From NCBI RefSeq assembly GCF_029029505.1, contig NZ_JAKJSD010000001.1, forward strand, positions 248,001 to 312,000: a DNA stretch of 64,000 nucleotides, in the 5' to 3' direction. The notes below the pieces were generated by a model. It was not told where the DNA came from, ran no database searches, and saw nothing but the letters and a program-made list of their open reading frames with translations. Numbering within the stretch: position 1 is the first letter of the stretch; each line of letters opens with the position of its first letter. Positions 55,679 to 64,000 of the stretch are shown here, piece by piece. Source of the DNA: Ancylomarina sp. DW003. GTDB taxonomy: Bacteria; Bacteroidota; Bacteroidia; Bacteroidales; Marinifilaceae. A program made the translations under genes and the position numbers.

Positions 55679-56263
55679 ATGACAAAAGATAAAAGCAAAG
55701 TGGACAAGGAAGATTTAGAAGTAAAAGATACTGTTACACCAGAAACAGAAGAGAAAGTCGCTGAGAAAGAAGTAAAGGCTGAAAAGAAAAAGTCTAAAAA
55801 AGAAAAGAAAGCTGACGAGATTGAAGAACTAGGAGCGAAATTGCAGGAGATTAATGATAAGTACATGAGATTATCGGCTGAATTCGATAATTACCGTAAG
55901 CGTACTTTGAAGGAAAAAATGGAACTTGCAAAATCAGGTGGCGAGAAAATCCTCGTTAATGTTCTTCCGGTAATGGATAACTTTGAAAGAGCACTTAAGT
56001 CGGTAGATGAGTCAACTGACATCGAAGGAGTAAAAGAAGGCATCAAGCTTATTTACACAAACTTCAAAGATTTCATGACACAACAAGGCGTGAAAGAAAT
56101 TGAAGCTACCAATCTTGATTTTGACACAGACGTTCATGAAGCTATTACCAAAATTCCAGCTCCAACTGAAGAGTTAAAAGGTAAAGTTGTTGATTGTATT
56201 GAAAAAGGGTATTTCCTTAACGAAAAAGTGATTCGCTTTTCGAAAGTAGTCGTTGGAGAATAA
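55679..56263 (+). CDS. grpE: Nucleotide exchange factor GrpE
   Basis: 194 residues. It releases ADP from DnaK in the heat-shock chaperone cycle. The first 60 residues are Lys/Glu-rich and probably disordered; a long coiled coil follows (ELGAKLQEINDKYMRLSAEFDNYRKRT in pieces). The C-terminal beta domain contains VIRFSKVVVG. It is 26 bp upstream of dnaJ, with dnaK elsewhere in the genome. Confidence 0.95.
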   Translation: MTKDKSKVDKEDLEVKDTVTPETEEKVAEKEVKAEKKKSKKEKKADEIEELGAKLQEINDKYMRLSAEFDNYRKRTLKEKMELAKSGGEKILVNVLPVMDNFERALKSVDESTDIEGVKEGIKLIYTNFKDFMTQQGVKEIEATNLDFDTDVHEAITKIPAPTEELKGKVVDCIEKGYFLNEKVIRFSKVVVGE

Positions 56264-56289
56264 TATTAAACAAACAAATCTGAAATAAG

Positions 56290-57438
56290 ATGTCGAAAAG
56301 AGATTACTACGAAGTACTTGGCGTATCGAAAAGCGCTACCGGACCAGAGCTAAAAAAAGCTTATCGTAAGAAAGCAATTCAATTTCACCCTGATAAGAAT
56401 CCAGACGATAAAGAAGCTGAAGAAAAGTTTAAGGAAGCGGCAGAGGCCTATGAGGTACTTAGCAATGATCAAAAACGTCAGCGTTACGACCAATATGGAC
56501 ATGCAGGCATGGGCGGTGCAGCTGGAGGTGGTTTCGGCGGAGGTGGCATGAATATGGATGACATCTTTTCTCACTTTGGGGACATCTTTGGTGGTGGATC
56601 CTTCTTTGGTGGTTTTGGCGGCGGCGGACGTAGTTCACAACGTGTGAATCGCGGAAGCAACCTAAGAGTTAAAGTGAAACTTACGCTTCAGGAAATTGCC
56701 AATGGTGTTGAAAAGAAGATTAAGGTTAAGAAGCATGTTGAATGTAACGACTGTAATGGTTCAGGTGCTGAAGGTGGTTCTTCTCACGATACTTGTACAC
56801 AATGTAATGGTAGTGGTCAGGTAACTCGTGTTCAGAATACCATCCTGGGTCAAATGCAAACCAGTGCCGTTTGTCCATCATGTAATGGCGAAGGAAAAAT
56901 CATTACCAACAAGTGTAAATCTTGTGCTGGTGAAGGTATTGTAAAAGATGAAGAAATTATCACAATCAATATCCCAGCGGGTGTTGCTGAAGGTATGCAA
57001 CTATCGGTTAGCGGACGTGGTAATGCAGCTCGTCGTGGTGGTGTGAATGGTGATTTGTTAATCTTAGTTCACGAAGAGGAGCATCCTGAGCTTGTACGTG
57101 ACGAGAACGACTTATTATACAACTTATTTATTAGCATTCCTGATTCAATTTTAGGTACTGCTGTTGAAATTCCTACTATCGAAAATAAAGTAAAAGTTAA
57201 GATCGATAATGGAACTCAACCAGGAAAAATTCTACGCTTACGCGGAAAAGGCTTACCTGATATTAATGGATATGGTCGTGGTGATCTATTGGTTAAAATA
57301 AATGTTTGGGTTCCAAACAAGGTTAGCAAAGACGAACAGAAACTTCTTGAAAAACTTCAGGCTTCTGAGTCGTTTAAGCCAAACCCCAGCTCACAGGAAA
57401 AAAGTTTCTTCAAGAAAGTTCGAAACTTCTTTGAGTAG
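56290..57438 (+). CDS. dnaJ: Chaperone protein DnaJ
   Basis: 382 residues, type I Hsp40. J domain with H33-P34-D35; Gly/Phe-rich segment 75-115; four CxxCxGxG zinc repeats starting about residue 152 ([32 protein letters not shown]); C-terminal substrate-binding domains with GDLLILVHE and LRLRGKGLP. It delivers unfolded proteins to DnaK. Confidence 0.97.
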   Translation: MSKRDYYEVLGVSKSATGPELKKAYRKKAIQFHPDKNPDDKEAEEKFKEAAEAYEVLSNDQKRQRYDQYGHAGMGGAAGGGFGGGGMNMDDIFSHFGDIFGGGSFFGGFGGGGRSSQRVNRGSNLRVKVKLTLQEIANGVEKKIKVKKHVECNDCNGSGAEGGSSHDTCTQCNGSGQVTRVQNTILGQMQTSAVCPSCNGEGKIITNKCKSCAGEGIVKDEEIITINIPAGVAEGMQLSVSGRGNAARRGGVNGDLLILVHEEEHPELVRDENDLLYNLFISIPDSILGTAVEIPTIENKVKVKIDNGTQPGKILRLRGKGLPDINGYGRGDLLVKINVWVPNKVSKDEQKLLEKLQASESFKPNPSSQEKSFFKKVRNFFE

Positions 57439-57455
57439 ACAAAATATAAGTATTC

Positions 57456-57488
57456 AAATCCCTCGAAAAAGTTCGGGGGATTTTTTTT
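57456..57488 (+). terminator. Terminator of grpE-dnaJ
   Basis: 12-bp stem (57456-57467 with 57472-57483, one T-G pair), AAAG loop, run of eight T. Confidence 0.8.
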
Positions 57489-57642
57489 ATCCTGATTTTT
57501 AAGGATATAATCAGCATGTTTAGCTTTTATATCGATTTTCTATTAAACAAGTGTAACTTTTAGGTATTTTGTAGACTAATAGAGAGTGAGACAAATAAAA
57601 ACTAACTATTAATAATATAAACCCCCATTAATTTATTTTAAA

Positions 57643-58578
57643 ATGGCGTTTTTCGAAGCAAAAAACATAGTAAAACAGTATGCTGGCCACACTGCTCTTA
57701 AGGGTGTGAGCATTTCTGTTCCAGAAGGAAGTATATTTGGCCTTTTAGGTCCCAATGGTGCTGGTAAAACAACTCTTATTCGAATTATTAACCAAATTAC
57801 AGGTCCGGATGCCGGTGAGGTTTTCTTCAATGGAGAACCACTGAAACCAGAGCACGTTCATCATATTGGTTATTTACCTGAAGAAAGAGGTTTATACAAA
57901 AAAATGAAGGTTGGAGAGCAATCTATTTACCTTGCTCAACTGAAAGGAATGAGCAAGCAGGATGCAACTGCAAAACTACAAGCCTGGTTCAAAAAATTTG
58001 ATATTCTTGAATGGTGGGACAAAAAAGTAGAAGAGCTCTCAAAAGGCATGGCGCAGAAAATCCAATTTATTACAACCATTCTTCATGAACCTAAACTCTT
58101 AATTTTCGATGAGCCGTTTAGCGGTTTCGACCCGATTAATGCTAATCTATTAAAAAGTGAAATTCTTGAACTTCGCGATAAGGGATGTACAATTATCTTC
58201 TCTACTCACAATATGGGTTCTGTCGAAGAAATTTGCGATCACATAGCACTAATTCATAAATCTGAAAAGGTTCTTGATGGTTCGTTTGAGGATATCAAAA
58301 AGCAATATCGCACACATACCTTCAACATATCTTTTACAGGTGAACTTGAAACCTTAAAAGCCAACCTGTCGGATGACATTGAAATTCTAGAACATCAATC
58401 GAATAAAGAATTTGAATCTTTAAAGTTGAAACTTAATAACGGAACCGATTCAAATCAGCTCTTAACTCAGATTCTCCCTCATGTCAAAGTGGTTTCGTTC
58501 AACGAGATTATTCCAAGCATGAACGATATTTTTATTCGCGTTGTCAATGAAAAAAACCTGAGCGTTGATTTTGAGTAA
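57643..58578 (+). CDS. ABC transporter ATPase, NatA-like
   Basis: 311 residues. Walker A GPNGAGKTT, signature ELSKGMAQKIQF, Walker B LLIFDEPFSGFDP, switch His in STHNM. The C-terminal 80 residues (YRTHTFNISFTGELE) are a DUF4162-type domain found in NatA-like ATPases. It is paired with the ABC-2 permease that begins 65 bp downstream. Sodium/drug export is family knowledge; the substrate is not predicted. Confidence 0.9.
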   Translation: MAFFEAKNIVKQYAGHTALKGVSISVPEGSIFGLLGPNGAGKTTLIRIINQITGPDAGEVFFNGEPLKPEHVHHIGYLPEERGLYKKMKVGEQSIYLAQLKGMSKQDATAKLQAWFKKFDILEWWDKKVEELSKGMAQKIQFITTILHEPKLLIFDEPFSGFDPINANLLKSEILELRDKGCTIIFSTHNMGSVEEICDHIALIHKSEKVLDGSFEDIKKQYRTHTFNISFTGELETLKANLSDDIEILEHQSNKEFESLKLKLNNGTDSNQLLTQILPHVKVVSFNEIIPSMNDIFIRVVNEKNLSVDFE

Positions 58579-58643
58579 TCAAGCAAGAACACAAATTATT
58601 CAATTCGTTTCATTCCGATCTTTCGGACCTATAGATAAATAAA

Positions 58644-59984
58644 ATGAACAAGATATTAATCATTATACAACGTGAGTATTTATCACGAGTTAAAAAGAAA
58701 TCTTTCTTACTTCTAACCTTTCTTACCCCTATCCTAATTGCAGGTATTTATGCCTTTATGATTTGGATGATGATGAAAGATGACACTGAGAAAAGAACGA
58801 TTGGTGTTATTAATGAATCAGAACTTGTCAGCCCTGTAGAATCAAAAGATTTTACCACTTTTGACTACCTGGGAAACACAAGTTTTGAAGAAGCAAAAAA
58901 GTTACTTGACAGCAAAGGTTATTATGCGATTTTGAAGATCCCTAAAGATATTTTAGACTCACAATCAGCAGAGTTATTCTCATTTAAGCAGGTTACTATT
59001 GAAGTAAAATCCGGAGTTGGATCTCAAATTCGTAATCATATAGAAACGATAAAGCGTTCAAAAATTATTGCAGAAGCTAATATGCCGGATCTAGAGCAAA
59101 AGCTAGCTGCAACTAAAACGCCAATTTCCGTAAAGACCATTAAGTTTGGAGATGACGGTGAGATTAAACAAAGCTCAACTGAAATTGCAATGGGACTTGG
59201 CTTTGCCATGAGTTTCATTATTTACATGTTTATTTTCATGTATGGCGTACAAGTTATGCGCGGTGTTATCGAAGAAAAGAGTAATCGAATTATCGAGGTT
59301 ATTATCTCATCGGTTAAACCTTTCCAGTTGATGATGGGTAAAATTGTTGGTGTAGCTATGGTAGGCCTTACTCAATTCTTAATGTGGGTTATTCTAACCG
59401 GAGCCATTATTTTAATTGGCAGTGCAATATTTATGCCTGGGCTTGATGCTGAAAGCATACAACAAGCTTCATCAATTAGTCAATTACCAAGCACAGGACA
59501 AGCAATGAATCAGGCTCAGTTAAATATGATGCAAGATGTTCTTGGCACTTTCGACATGGGCTATATTATGAGTATTCTAGGAGGCTTCATTTTCTTCTTT
59601 CTAGCCGGATATTTATTGTACTCGGCTCTATTTGCTGCTGTAGGATCGGCTGTTGATAACGAAACAGAAACACAACAATTCATGTTGCCTATATCATTAC
59701 CTCTGGTACTTGCCTTATATATTGGTATGGCTGTAGCCAAAAACCCTGAAGGAAGCTTAGCCTTTTGGGGATCTATAATACCTCTAACATCTCCAATTGT
59801 CATGCTGGTTCGTATTCCATTTGGGGTTCCTTTGTGGGAATTACTATTATCAATGGGATTATTAGTTGCAAGCTTCATATTCGTTACATGGGTAGCCGCT
59901 AAAATATATCGTACAGGAATTCTAATGTATGGTAAAAAAGTATCTTATAAAGAGATTTGGAAATGGTTACGTTACCATAGGTAA
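58644..59984 (+). CDS. ABC-2 permease, NatB-like
   Basis: 446 residues. One N-terminal span (LLLTFLTPILIAGIYAFMIW), an extracytoplasmic domain of about 140 residues, then five or six spans with EEKSNRIIEVIISSVKPFQLMMGKI, the conserved ABC-2 coupling motif. It matches the NatB/YhaP organisation. An internal MNQAQLNMMQDV-rich segment between two spans is unusually Gln/Met-rich. It ends in a basic cytoplasmic tail. Confidence 0.88.
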   Translation: MNKILIIIQREYLSRVKKKSFLLLTFLTPILIAGIYAFMIWMMMKDDTEKRTIGVINESELVSPVESKDFTTFDYLGNTSFEEAKKLLDSKGYYAILKIPKDILDSQSAELFSFKQVTIEVKSGVGSQIRNHIETIKRSKIIAEANMPDLEQKLAATKTPISVKTIKFGDDGEIKQSSTEIAMGLGFAMSFIIYMFIFMYGVQVMRGVIEEKSNRIIEVIISSVKPFQLMMGKIVGVAMVGLTQFLMWVILTGAIILIGSAIFMPGLDAESIQQASSISQLPSTGQAMNQAQLNMMQDVLGTFDMGYIMSILGGFIFFFLAGYLLYSALFAAVGSAVDNETETQQFMLPISLPLVLALYIGMAVAKNPEGSLAFWGSIIPLTSPIVMLVRIPFGVPLWELLLSMGLLVASFIFVTWVAAKIYRTGILMYGKKVSYKEIWKWLRYHR

Positions 59985-60057
59985 TTTATTGATGCGATGA
60001 TGTATCAATTTTAAAACATTCGTCATTAAAATCATACATAAATAAGTTTAAAATCAG

Positions 60058-60086
60058 TGCCTCGTTTTAAAGCGAGGCATTTTTTG
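60058..60086 (+). terminator. Terminator of the NatAB-like operon
   Basis: TGCCTCG/CGAGGCA stem with inner A/T pairs, followed by T6. Confidence 0.8.
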
Positions 60087-60152
60087 TTATTTTTTCAGGA
60101 AGCTATTCACAAATAGAAATATTCTTAAAATAGAATTTGATATTTTTGCAAG

Positions 60153-61031
60153 ATGATTAATTACAACGAACCTTTATTCCGACCTCCTAGTGAGGCTTAT
60201 TCCTTAATATTACAAGTCAGCTTAGGTTGTGCTTGGAATAAGTGTGCCTTTTGCGAAATGTACAGCAGCAAACAATTTCGTCTTCGCCCCGAAGAAGAGA
60301 TCTTTGCAGAAATTGAGAGTCTGGCTCATCACTCAGATCAAATAAGAAAAGTGTTTTTAGCAGATGGGAATGCAGTGGTACTTTCCTTCGATAAGCTAAG
60401 TAGAATACTGGATAAACTGAAGGCAACTTTTCCAAAACTAAACCGAGTTTCAGCCTATGCTCTACCACGAGATATTGAAGCTAAAACTGATGAAGAACTT
60501 CAAATTCTTGCTGATAAGGGCTTGAAATTATTGTACGTGGGTATCGAGTCTGGAGATAATGAATTACTGGATCGAATTAATAAAGGTGAGGATTACAAAA
60601 GCACAAACCTGGCTTTACAAAAAGCAAGACAAGCAGGGATCAAACTATCGGTTATGATTCTAAATGGGCTTGGAGGGCAACATTATTCCCAACAACACGC
60701 CATTAACTCAGCAAAGCTTGTCAACGAAATTCAACCTGAATTTCTCTCAACACTGGTTTTAAGTTACCCCCATGGGGAAGAACATTTTAAGCAAAAATTT
60801 AAAGGCGAGTTTCTTCCTTTAAATACAATTGAATTAATTGCTGAGATGAGAGTGTTTATTGAAACTCTGGAGCTTGATAATACGGTTTTTAGAAGTGACC
60901 ATGCTTCGAATTACCTTATTCTAAGGGGAAATCTAAATAGGGATAAACAAGAGCTCTTAAATCGGATAAACGGTGTTCTAAACGATCCTGCAAATGCAAA
61001 ACTACGTCCTGAATGGATGAGAGGACTTTAA
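60153..61031 (+). CDS. Radical SAM protein of unknown substrate
   Basis: 292 residues. The [4Fe-4S] motif is C26, C31, C34 (GCAWNKCAFCEMY), spaced CX4CX2C in place of the classical CX3CX2C. YVGIESGDNELLDRINKG and a KLSVMILNGLGG block resemble Elp3/HemN-like radical SAM folds with SAM-binding GIESG. There is no B12 domain and no C-terminal TRAM or HemN domain. Monocistronic; no neighbours hint at a pathway. Candidate roles include coproporphyrinogen-like or tRNA chemistry, without support. Confidence 0.8.
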   Translation: MINYNEPLFRPPSEAYSLILQVSLGCAWNKCAFCEMYSSKQFRLRPEEEIFAEIESLAHHSDQIRKVFLADGNAVVLSFDKLSRILDKLKATFPKLNRVSAYALPRDIEAKTDEELQILADKGLKLLYVGIESGDNELLDRINKGEDYKSTNLALQKARQAGIKLSVMILNGLGGQHYSQQHAINSAKLVNEIQPEFLSTLVLSYPHGEEHFKQKFKGEFLPLNTIELIAEMRVFIETLELDNTVFRSDHASNYLILRGNLNRDKQELLNRINGVLNDPANAKLRPEWMRGL

Positions 61032-61085
61032 AATTATGAATTTCGAATTATGATTTCAGATTTATAAAGAACCTATGATATAAAG

Positions 61086-61119
61086 AAAAAGCGATCAAAT
61101 TGAGATTTGATCGCTTTTT
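61086..61119. terminator. Bidirectional terminator between the radical SAM gene and cdsA
   Basis: Perfect 15-bp stem (61086-61100 with 61105-61119) around TGAG, with A5 at one end and T5 at the other. Confidence 0.85.
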
Positions 61120-61142
61120 CTATATCTGATTGAAAATTCCGT

Positions 61143-61967
61143 TTACTTACTGAATTCCTTTACAATTTCCAGAAAAACAAACACAACAGGTGCTACAATC
61201 AAAACCGCATCAAAACGATCAAGAATACCACCATGTCCCGGAAGAATAGTACCTGAATCTTTCACTTTAATACTTCTCTTAAACAAAGATTCAACTAAAT
61301 CACCTAATCCACCTACTACTGCTACGATTAGTCCTACAGAAAGCCATAAGACTAAACTCAATTCCTGACTAAAATAAGAGCATCCCCATGCAGCTAAAAG
61401 TGTGGCTATACCTCCTCCAATACTACCTTCCCACGATTTCTTCGGCGAAATACGTTCAAACAGTCTGTGCTTTCCGAAGTTCACGCCAACAAGGTAAGCT
61501 CCTGTATCATTAACCCAAATCATGATAAAAATACCCATTACAATATCGGGTCTGAAATTCTCTACCCCATTCTGGAAAACAAGGTAAATAAGCAATGCAA
61601 ATGGCAATGCAGCATAAATTAATCCCAATAAAGTATAAGCTATATTAGCAAAAGGATTTTCCTTTTTACGATACAATTCAATAATAAAAATCAGGAATAT
61701 TAGTAATAGTAGAACTTGAAACAATAGGGCTTTATCACAATAGTTATGTGACGTGACAGCTGCAAATAACAAGACAACTCCGATAAGTCCAGCTGCAACT
61801 TGAGGTGCCGCATTGGTCTTTTTAACAAGACCATAGAACTCATAATTTGCTAAAAGAGCTATTCCCAGAAAAGTAGCTATAAATCCTACCGGGTGAAGGT
61901 TAATTCCTGCAATTAATATAATTGCGAATAATATTGCTGTTAATGCTCTCTTGATAAAATCCCCCAC
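61143..61967 (-). CDS. cdsA: Phosphatidate cytidylyltransferase
   Basis: 274 residues with seven or eight membrane spans. It makes CDP-diacylglycerol from phosphatidate and CTP for phospholipid synthesis. The CDS signature is complete near the C-terminus: SLFKRSIKVKDSG, then PGHGGILDRFD. It follows ftsH on the minus strand, 116 bp after the ftsH stop with a terminator between, so it probably has its own promoter. Confidence 0.95.
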   Translation of the reverse strand: MGDFIKRALTAILFAIILIAGINLHPVGFIATFLGIALLANYEFYGLVKKTNAAPQVAAGLIGVVLLFAAVTSHNYCDKALLFQVLLLLIFLIFIIELYRKKENPFANIAYTLLGLIYAALPFALLIYLVFQNGVENFRPDIVMGIFIMIWVNDTGAYLVGVNFGKHRLFERISPKKSWEGSIGGGIATLLAAWGCSYFSQELSLVLWLSVGLIVAVVGGLGDLVESLFKRSIKVKDSGTILPGHGGILDRFDAVLIVAPVVFVFLEIVKEFSK

Positions 61968-62021
61968 TATAAATCAAAATTAGGTTAACTCAAAAAAAAT
62001 CAAGTCGTTAAAATAAACAAA

Positions 62022-62061
62022 AAATAGCTAAGTTGTCAATTTCCATTGACAACTTAGCTTT
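62022..62061 (-). terminator. Terminator of ftsH
   Basis: Perfect 15-bp stem (62026-62040 with 62045-62059) with a TTCC loop; on the minus strand it is followed by ATTTTTTG. Confidence 0.85.
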
Positions 62062-62083
62062 AATAAATATCTCATTCAAAGAA

Positions 62084-64000
62084 TTAAACAGCCTTAGAGT
62101 TGTTCTCTTCTTCTGATGTATCGTCCTTATCAGGAGTTTCGGTAGGAAGGATTTTAGCATCCTCTATTTCTTTGGCGCCAAAATTTCTCTTTCCAAATAT
62201 AGCTTCCAAATCTTCACTAAAGATCACTTCACGCTCCAATAGCAACTGACTCACTTTCTCGTGACCTTCCATATTGTCTTTAAGAACTTGTTTAGCTCTC
62301 TCGTAAGAAGCTTCAATCATTTCTTTAACTTCTTTATCGATAAGTTCTGCAGTTTTCTCACTGTATGGCTTAGAAAAACCATAATCAGATTGTCCAGATG
62401 AATCGTAGTAACTTACGTTACCTACTTTTTCACTCATTCCAAAGATCGACACCATAGCCATTGCTTGCTTGGTTACTTTCTCCAGATCATTTTGAGCTCC
62501 AGTAGAAATTTTACCGAAAATCAATTCCTCAGCAGCACGCCCACCAAGAGCAGAACACATTTCATCAAGCATTTGCTCTTTAGTCGTAATACTTCTTTCC
62601 TCTGGCAAATACCATGCAGCTCCAAGAGCTTTTCCTCGAGGAACAATAGTTACCTTCACCAATGGGTGAGCATATTCTAACAACCAGGATATGGTTGCAT
62701 GACCAGCCTCATGATAAGCAATTGTTTTCTTTTCAGTAATTGAAATAATCTTATTTTTCTTCTCCAAACCTCCAATGATACGGTCAACTGCATCAAGGAA
62801 ATCTTGTTTTTGAATAACATTTTTCTTCTTACGAGCAGCAATCAAAGCAGATTCATTACAAACATTAGCAATATCAGCTCCAGAGAAACCTGGTGTTTGC
62901 TTAGCTAAGAATTCGCTCTTTACTGATTCGTCAAGTTTTAAAGGACGAAGATGTACATTAAAAATCTCTTCACGCTCATTTAAATCTGGTAACTCAACAT
63001 GAATCTGACGGTCGAAACGACCAGCTCGCATCAATGCTCTATCCAAAATATCAGCACGGTTAGTTGCTGCCAGAATGATAACACCAGAATTGGTATCAAA
63101 ACCATCCATTTCAGTTAATAACTGATTTAAGGTATTTTCACGCTCATCGTTAGCACCCATATTAGGATTCTTACCTCTGGCACGACCAATAGCATCAATC
63201 TCATCAATAAAAATGATACATGGTGATTTCTCCTTAGCTTGCTTAAACAAGTCACGAACACGACTTGCACCAACACCTACAAACATCTCAACAAAGTCAG
63301 AACCTGACATACTAAAGAAAGGTACATGAGCTTCACCTGCTACGGCTTTTGCCAAAAGAGTTTTACCTGTTCCCGGAGGGCCTACAAGCAATGCTCCTTT
63401 CGGAATCTTACCTCCTAATTTTGTATAGTTTTCAGGATGCTTAAGAAATTCTACGATTTCCTCAACCTCTTGTTTAGCCTCAGCCAAACCAGCAACATCC
63501 TTAAAGTTTGTTTTAATATCAGATTCCTTATCAAAAACTTTCGCCTTTGATTTACCAACATTAAAAATATTTCCACCACCAGCACCACCGCCAGCACCTT
63601 TGCTCATTCGCTTAAATACGAAGAACCAAATGGCCAAAATGATAAGAATTGGGAAAATGAAACCAAGAATATCACCAAAGTAATCCTTGTGATCGGTATA
63701 TTTTACAGCCACACGATCGGCCTCAGGCATTGAATCCTGAGCCTTTTCAAGATTCTTCTCGAAATTCTCAATTGAACCAATTGTAAAGAAATAATGCGGT
63801 CCTGATTTTGATGGAGAATCGAATGAATTAGAGAATAAATCCGGATACTTATCCAAATTCGCATCCTTGATATAAACATTTACATTACCAAGGTTACGAA
63901 CGATCTCTATTTTCTCAACATCATGATTACGTAACATTTCAACCTTTACCTTATGCCAGCTTGTTTCCTTAGGATTTTGCTGATAAGTAAAATATTGAAT
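62084..64000 (-). CDS. ftsH: ATP-dependent zinc metalloprotease FtsH (N-terminus outside window)
   Basis: 639 residues are visible and the frame stays open to the right edge, so an internal Met at 63937 is not the start. The periplasmic domain is followed by one clear span ([22 protein letters not shown] in parts), then the AAA+ module (Walker A GPPGTGKT, Walker [24 protein letters not shown]) and the M41 protease with HEAGH. The Gly-rich GAGGGAGGGN linker follows the span. FtsH is a membrane-anchored hexameric protease for quality control. The tail is acidic ([10 protein letters not shown]). Confidence 0.96.
   Translation of the reverse strand: MQYFTYQQNPKETSWHKVKVEMLRNHDVEKIEIVRNLGNVNVYIKDANLDKYPDLFSNSFDSPSKSGPHYFFTIGSIENFEKNLEKAQDSMPEADRVAVKYTDHKDYFGDILGFIFPILIILAIWFFVFKRMSKGAGGGAGGGNIFNVGKSKAKVFDKESDIKTNFKDVAGLAEAKQEVEEIVEFLKHPENYTKLGGKIPKGALLVGPPGTGKTLLAKAVAGEAHVPFFSMSGSDFVEMFVGVGASRVRDLFKQAKEKSPCIIFIDEIDAIGRARGKNPNMGANDERENTLNQLLTEMDGFDTNSGVIILAATNRADILDRALMRAGRFDRQIHVELPDLNEREEIFNVHLRPLKLDESVKSEFLAKQTPGFSGADIANVCNESALIAARKKKNVIQKQDFLDAVDRIIGGLEKKNKIISITEKKTIAYHEAGHATISWLLEYAHPLVKVTIVPRGKALGAAWYLPEERSITTKEQMLDEMCSALGGRAAEELIFGKISTGAQNDLEKVTKQAMAMVSIFGMSEKVGNVSYYDSSGQSDYGFSKPYSEKTAELIDKEVKEMIEASYERAKQVLKDNMEGHEKVSQLLLEREVIFSEDLEAIFGKRNFGAKEIEDAKILPTETPDKDDTSEEENNSKAV

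Overview
The window is an AT-rich chromosomal segment from a free-living Bacteroidota bacterium, most likely class Bacteroidia in or near the marine Marinilabiliales/Marinifilaceae; the genus cannot be fixed from the sequence alone. The evidence is: TonB-dependent receptors with N-terminal carboxypeptidase-D-like domains, a DUF4249 lipoprotein partner, a gliding/type IX secretion C-terminal domain, DUF4290, zinc-ligand-free L36 and S14, no tuf between fusA and rpsJ, and Bacteroidota-type promoters (-33 TTTG, -7 TAnnTTTG).

Positions 1-4.8 kb (plus strand) hold the end of an HU-like gene, a 29-residue basic ribosome-associated-type protein, RNase G, and the cytochrome bd oxidase pair cydAB. Positions 4.8-16.3 kb are mostly minus strand: a TonB receptor/DUF4249 pair, histidine ammonia-lyase, HisRS, two small membrane proteins, the ABC-F factor EttA, then an orphan response regulator (plus) and enolase. 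Positions 16.5-34.5 kb are one minus-strand ribosomal superoperon, read rpsL-rpsG-fusA-rpsJ-(S10/spc genes)-secY-map-infA-rpmJ-rpsM-rpsK-rpsD-rpoA-rplQ. It starts at a recognisable promoter beside rpsL and ends at a strong terminator after rplQ.

The accessory region is 35.2-45.8 kb (plus strand): a compact locus for a streptolysin-S-like thiazole/oxazole-modified peptide (TOMM). A small HTH gene precedes a 36-residue precursor that is too short for normal ORF cut-offs. Its core is CCCSCCCSCC followed by six residues. Behind the precursor sits a perfect 13-bp terminator hairpin. Then come a SagC-like (E1/ocin-ThiF) protein, a SagD-like YcaO cyclodehydratase ending in PHPFP, a SagB-like FMN dehydrogenase with the Lys-Tyr pair, an ABC ATPase and permease (SagG/H-like), a small M50-type membrane protein with HExxH, a secreted helical-repeat protein, a TonB-dependent receptor and a predicted surface lipoprotein subtilisin. 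A terminator closes the locus. The cyclodehydratase, dehydrogenase and exporter match Gram-positive SLS clusters. The outer-membrane receptor, secreted repeat protein, M50 protein and surface protease look like a Gram-negative adaptation. No transposase, integrase or tRNA was seen at the borders.

Positions 46-64 kb return to housekeeping genes. They are an EF-G paralogue whose switch-II catalytic His is Ala (EF-G2 type), a type IX-secreted PKD/CHU_C protein (minus), a PcrA/UvrD helicase, DUF4290, MurA with Asp in place of the fosfomycin-target Cys, a TlpA-like thioredoxin, grpE-dnaJ, an ABC-2 exporter pair, a radical SAM protein, and minus-strand cdsA and ftsH (ftsH runs off the right edge). 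Most transcription units end in clear hairpin-plus-T terminators, several of them shared by convergent genes.
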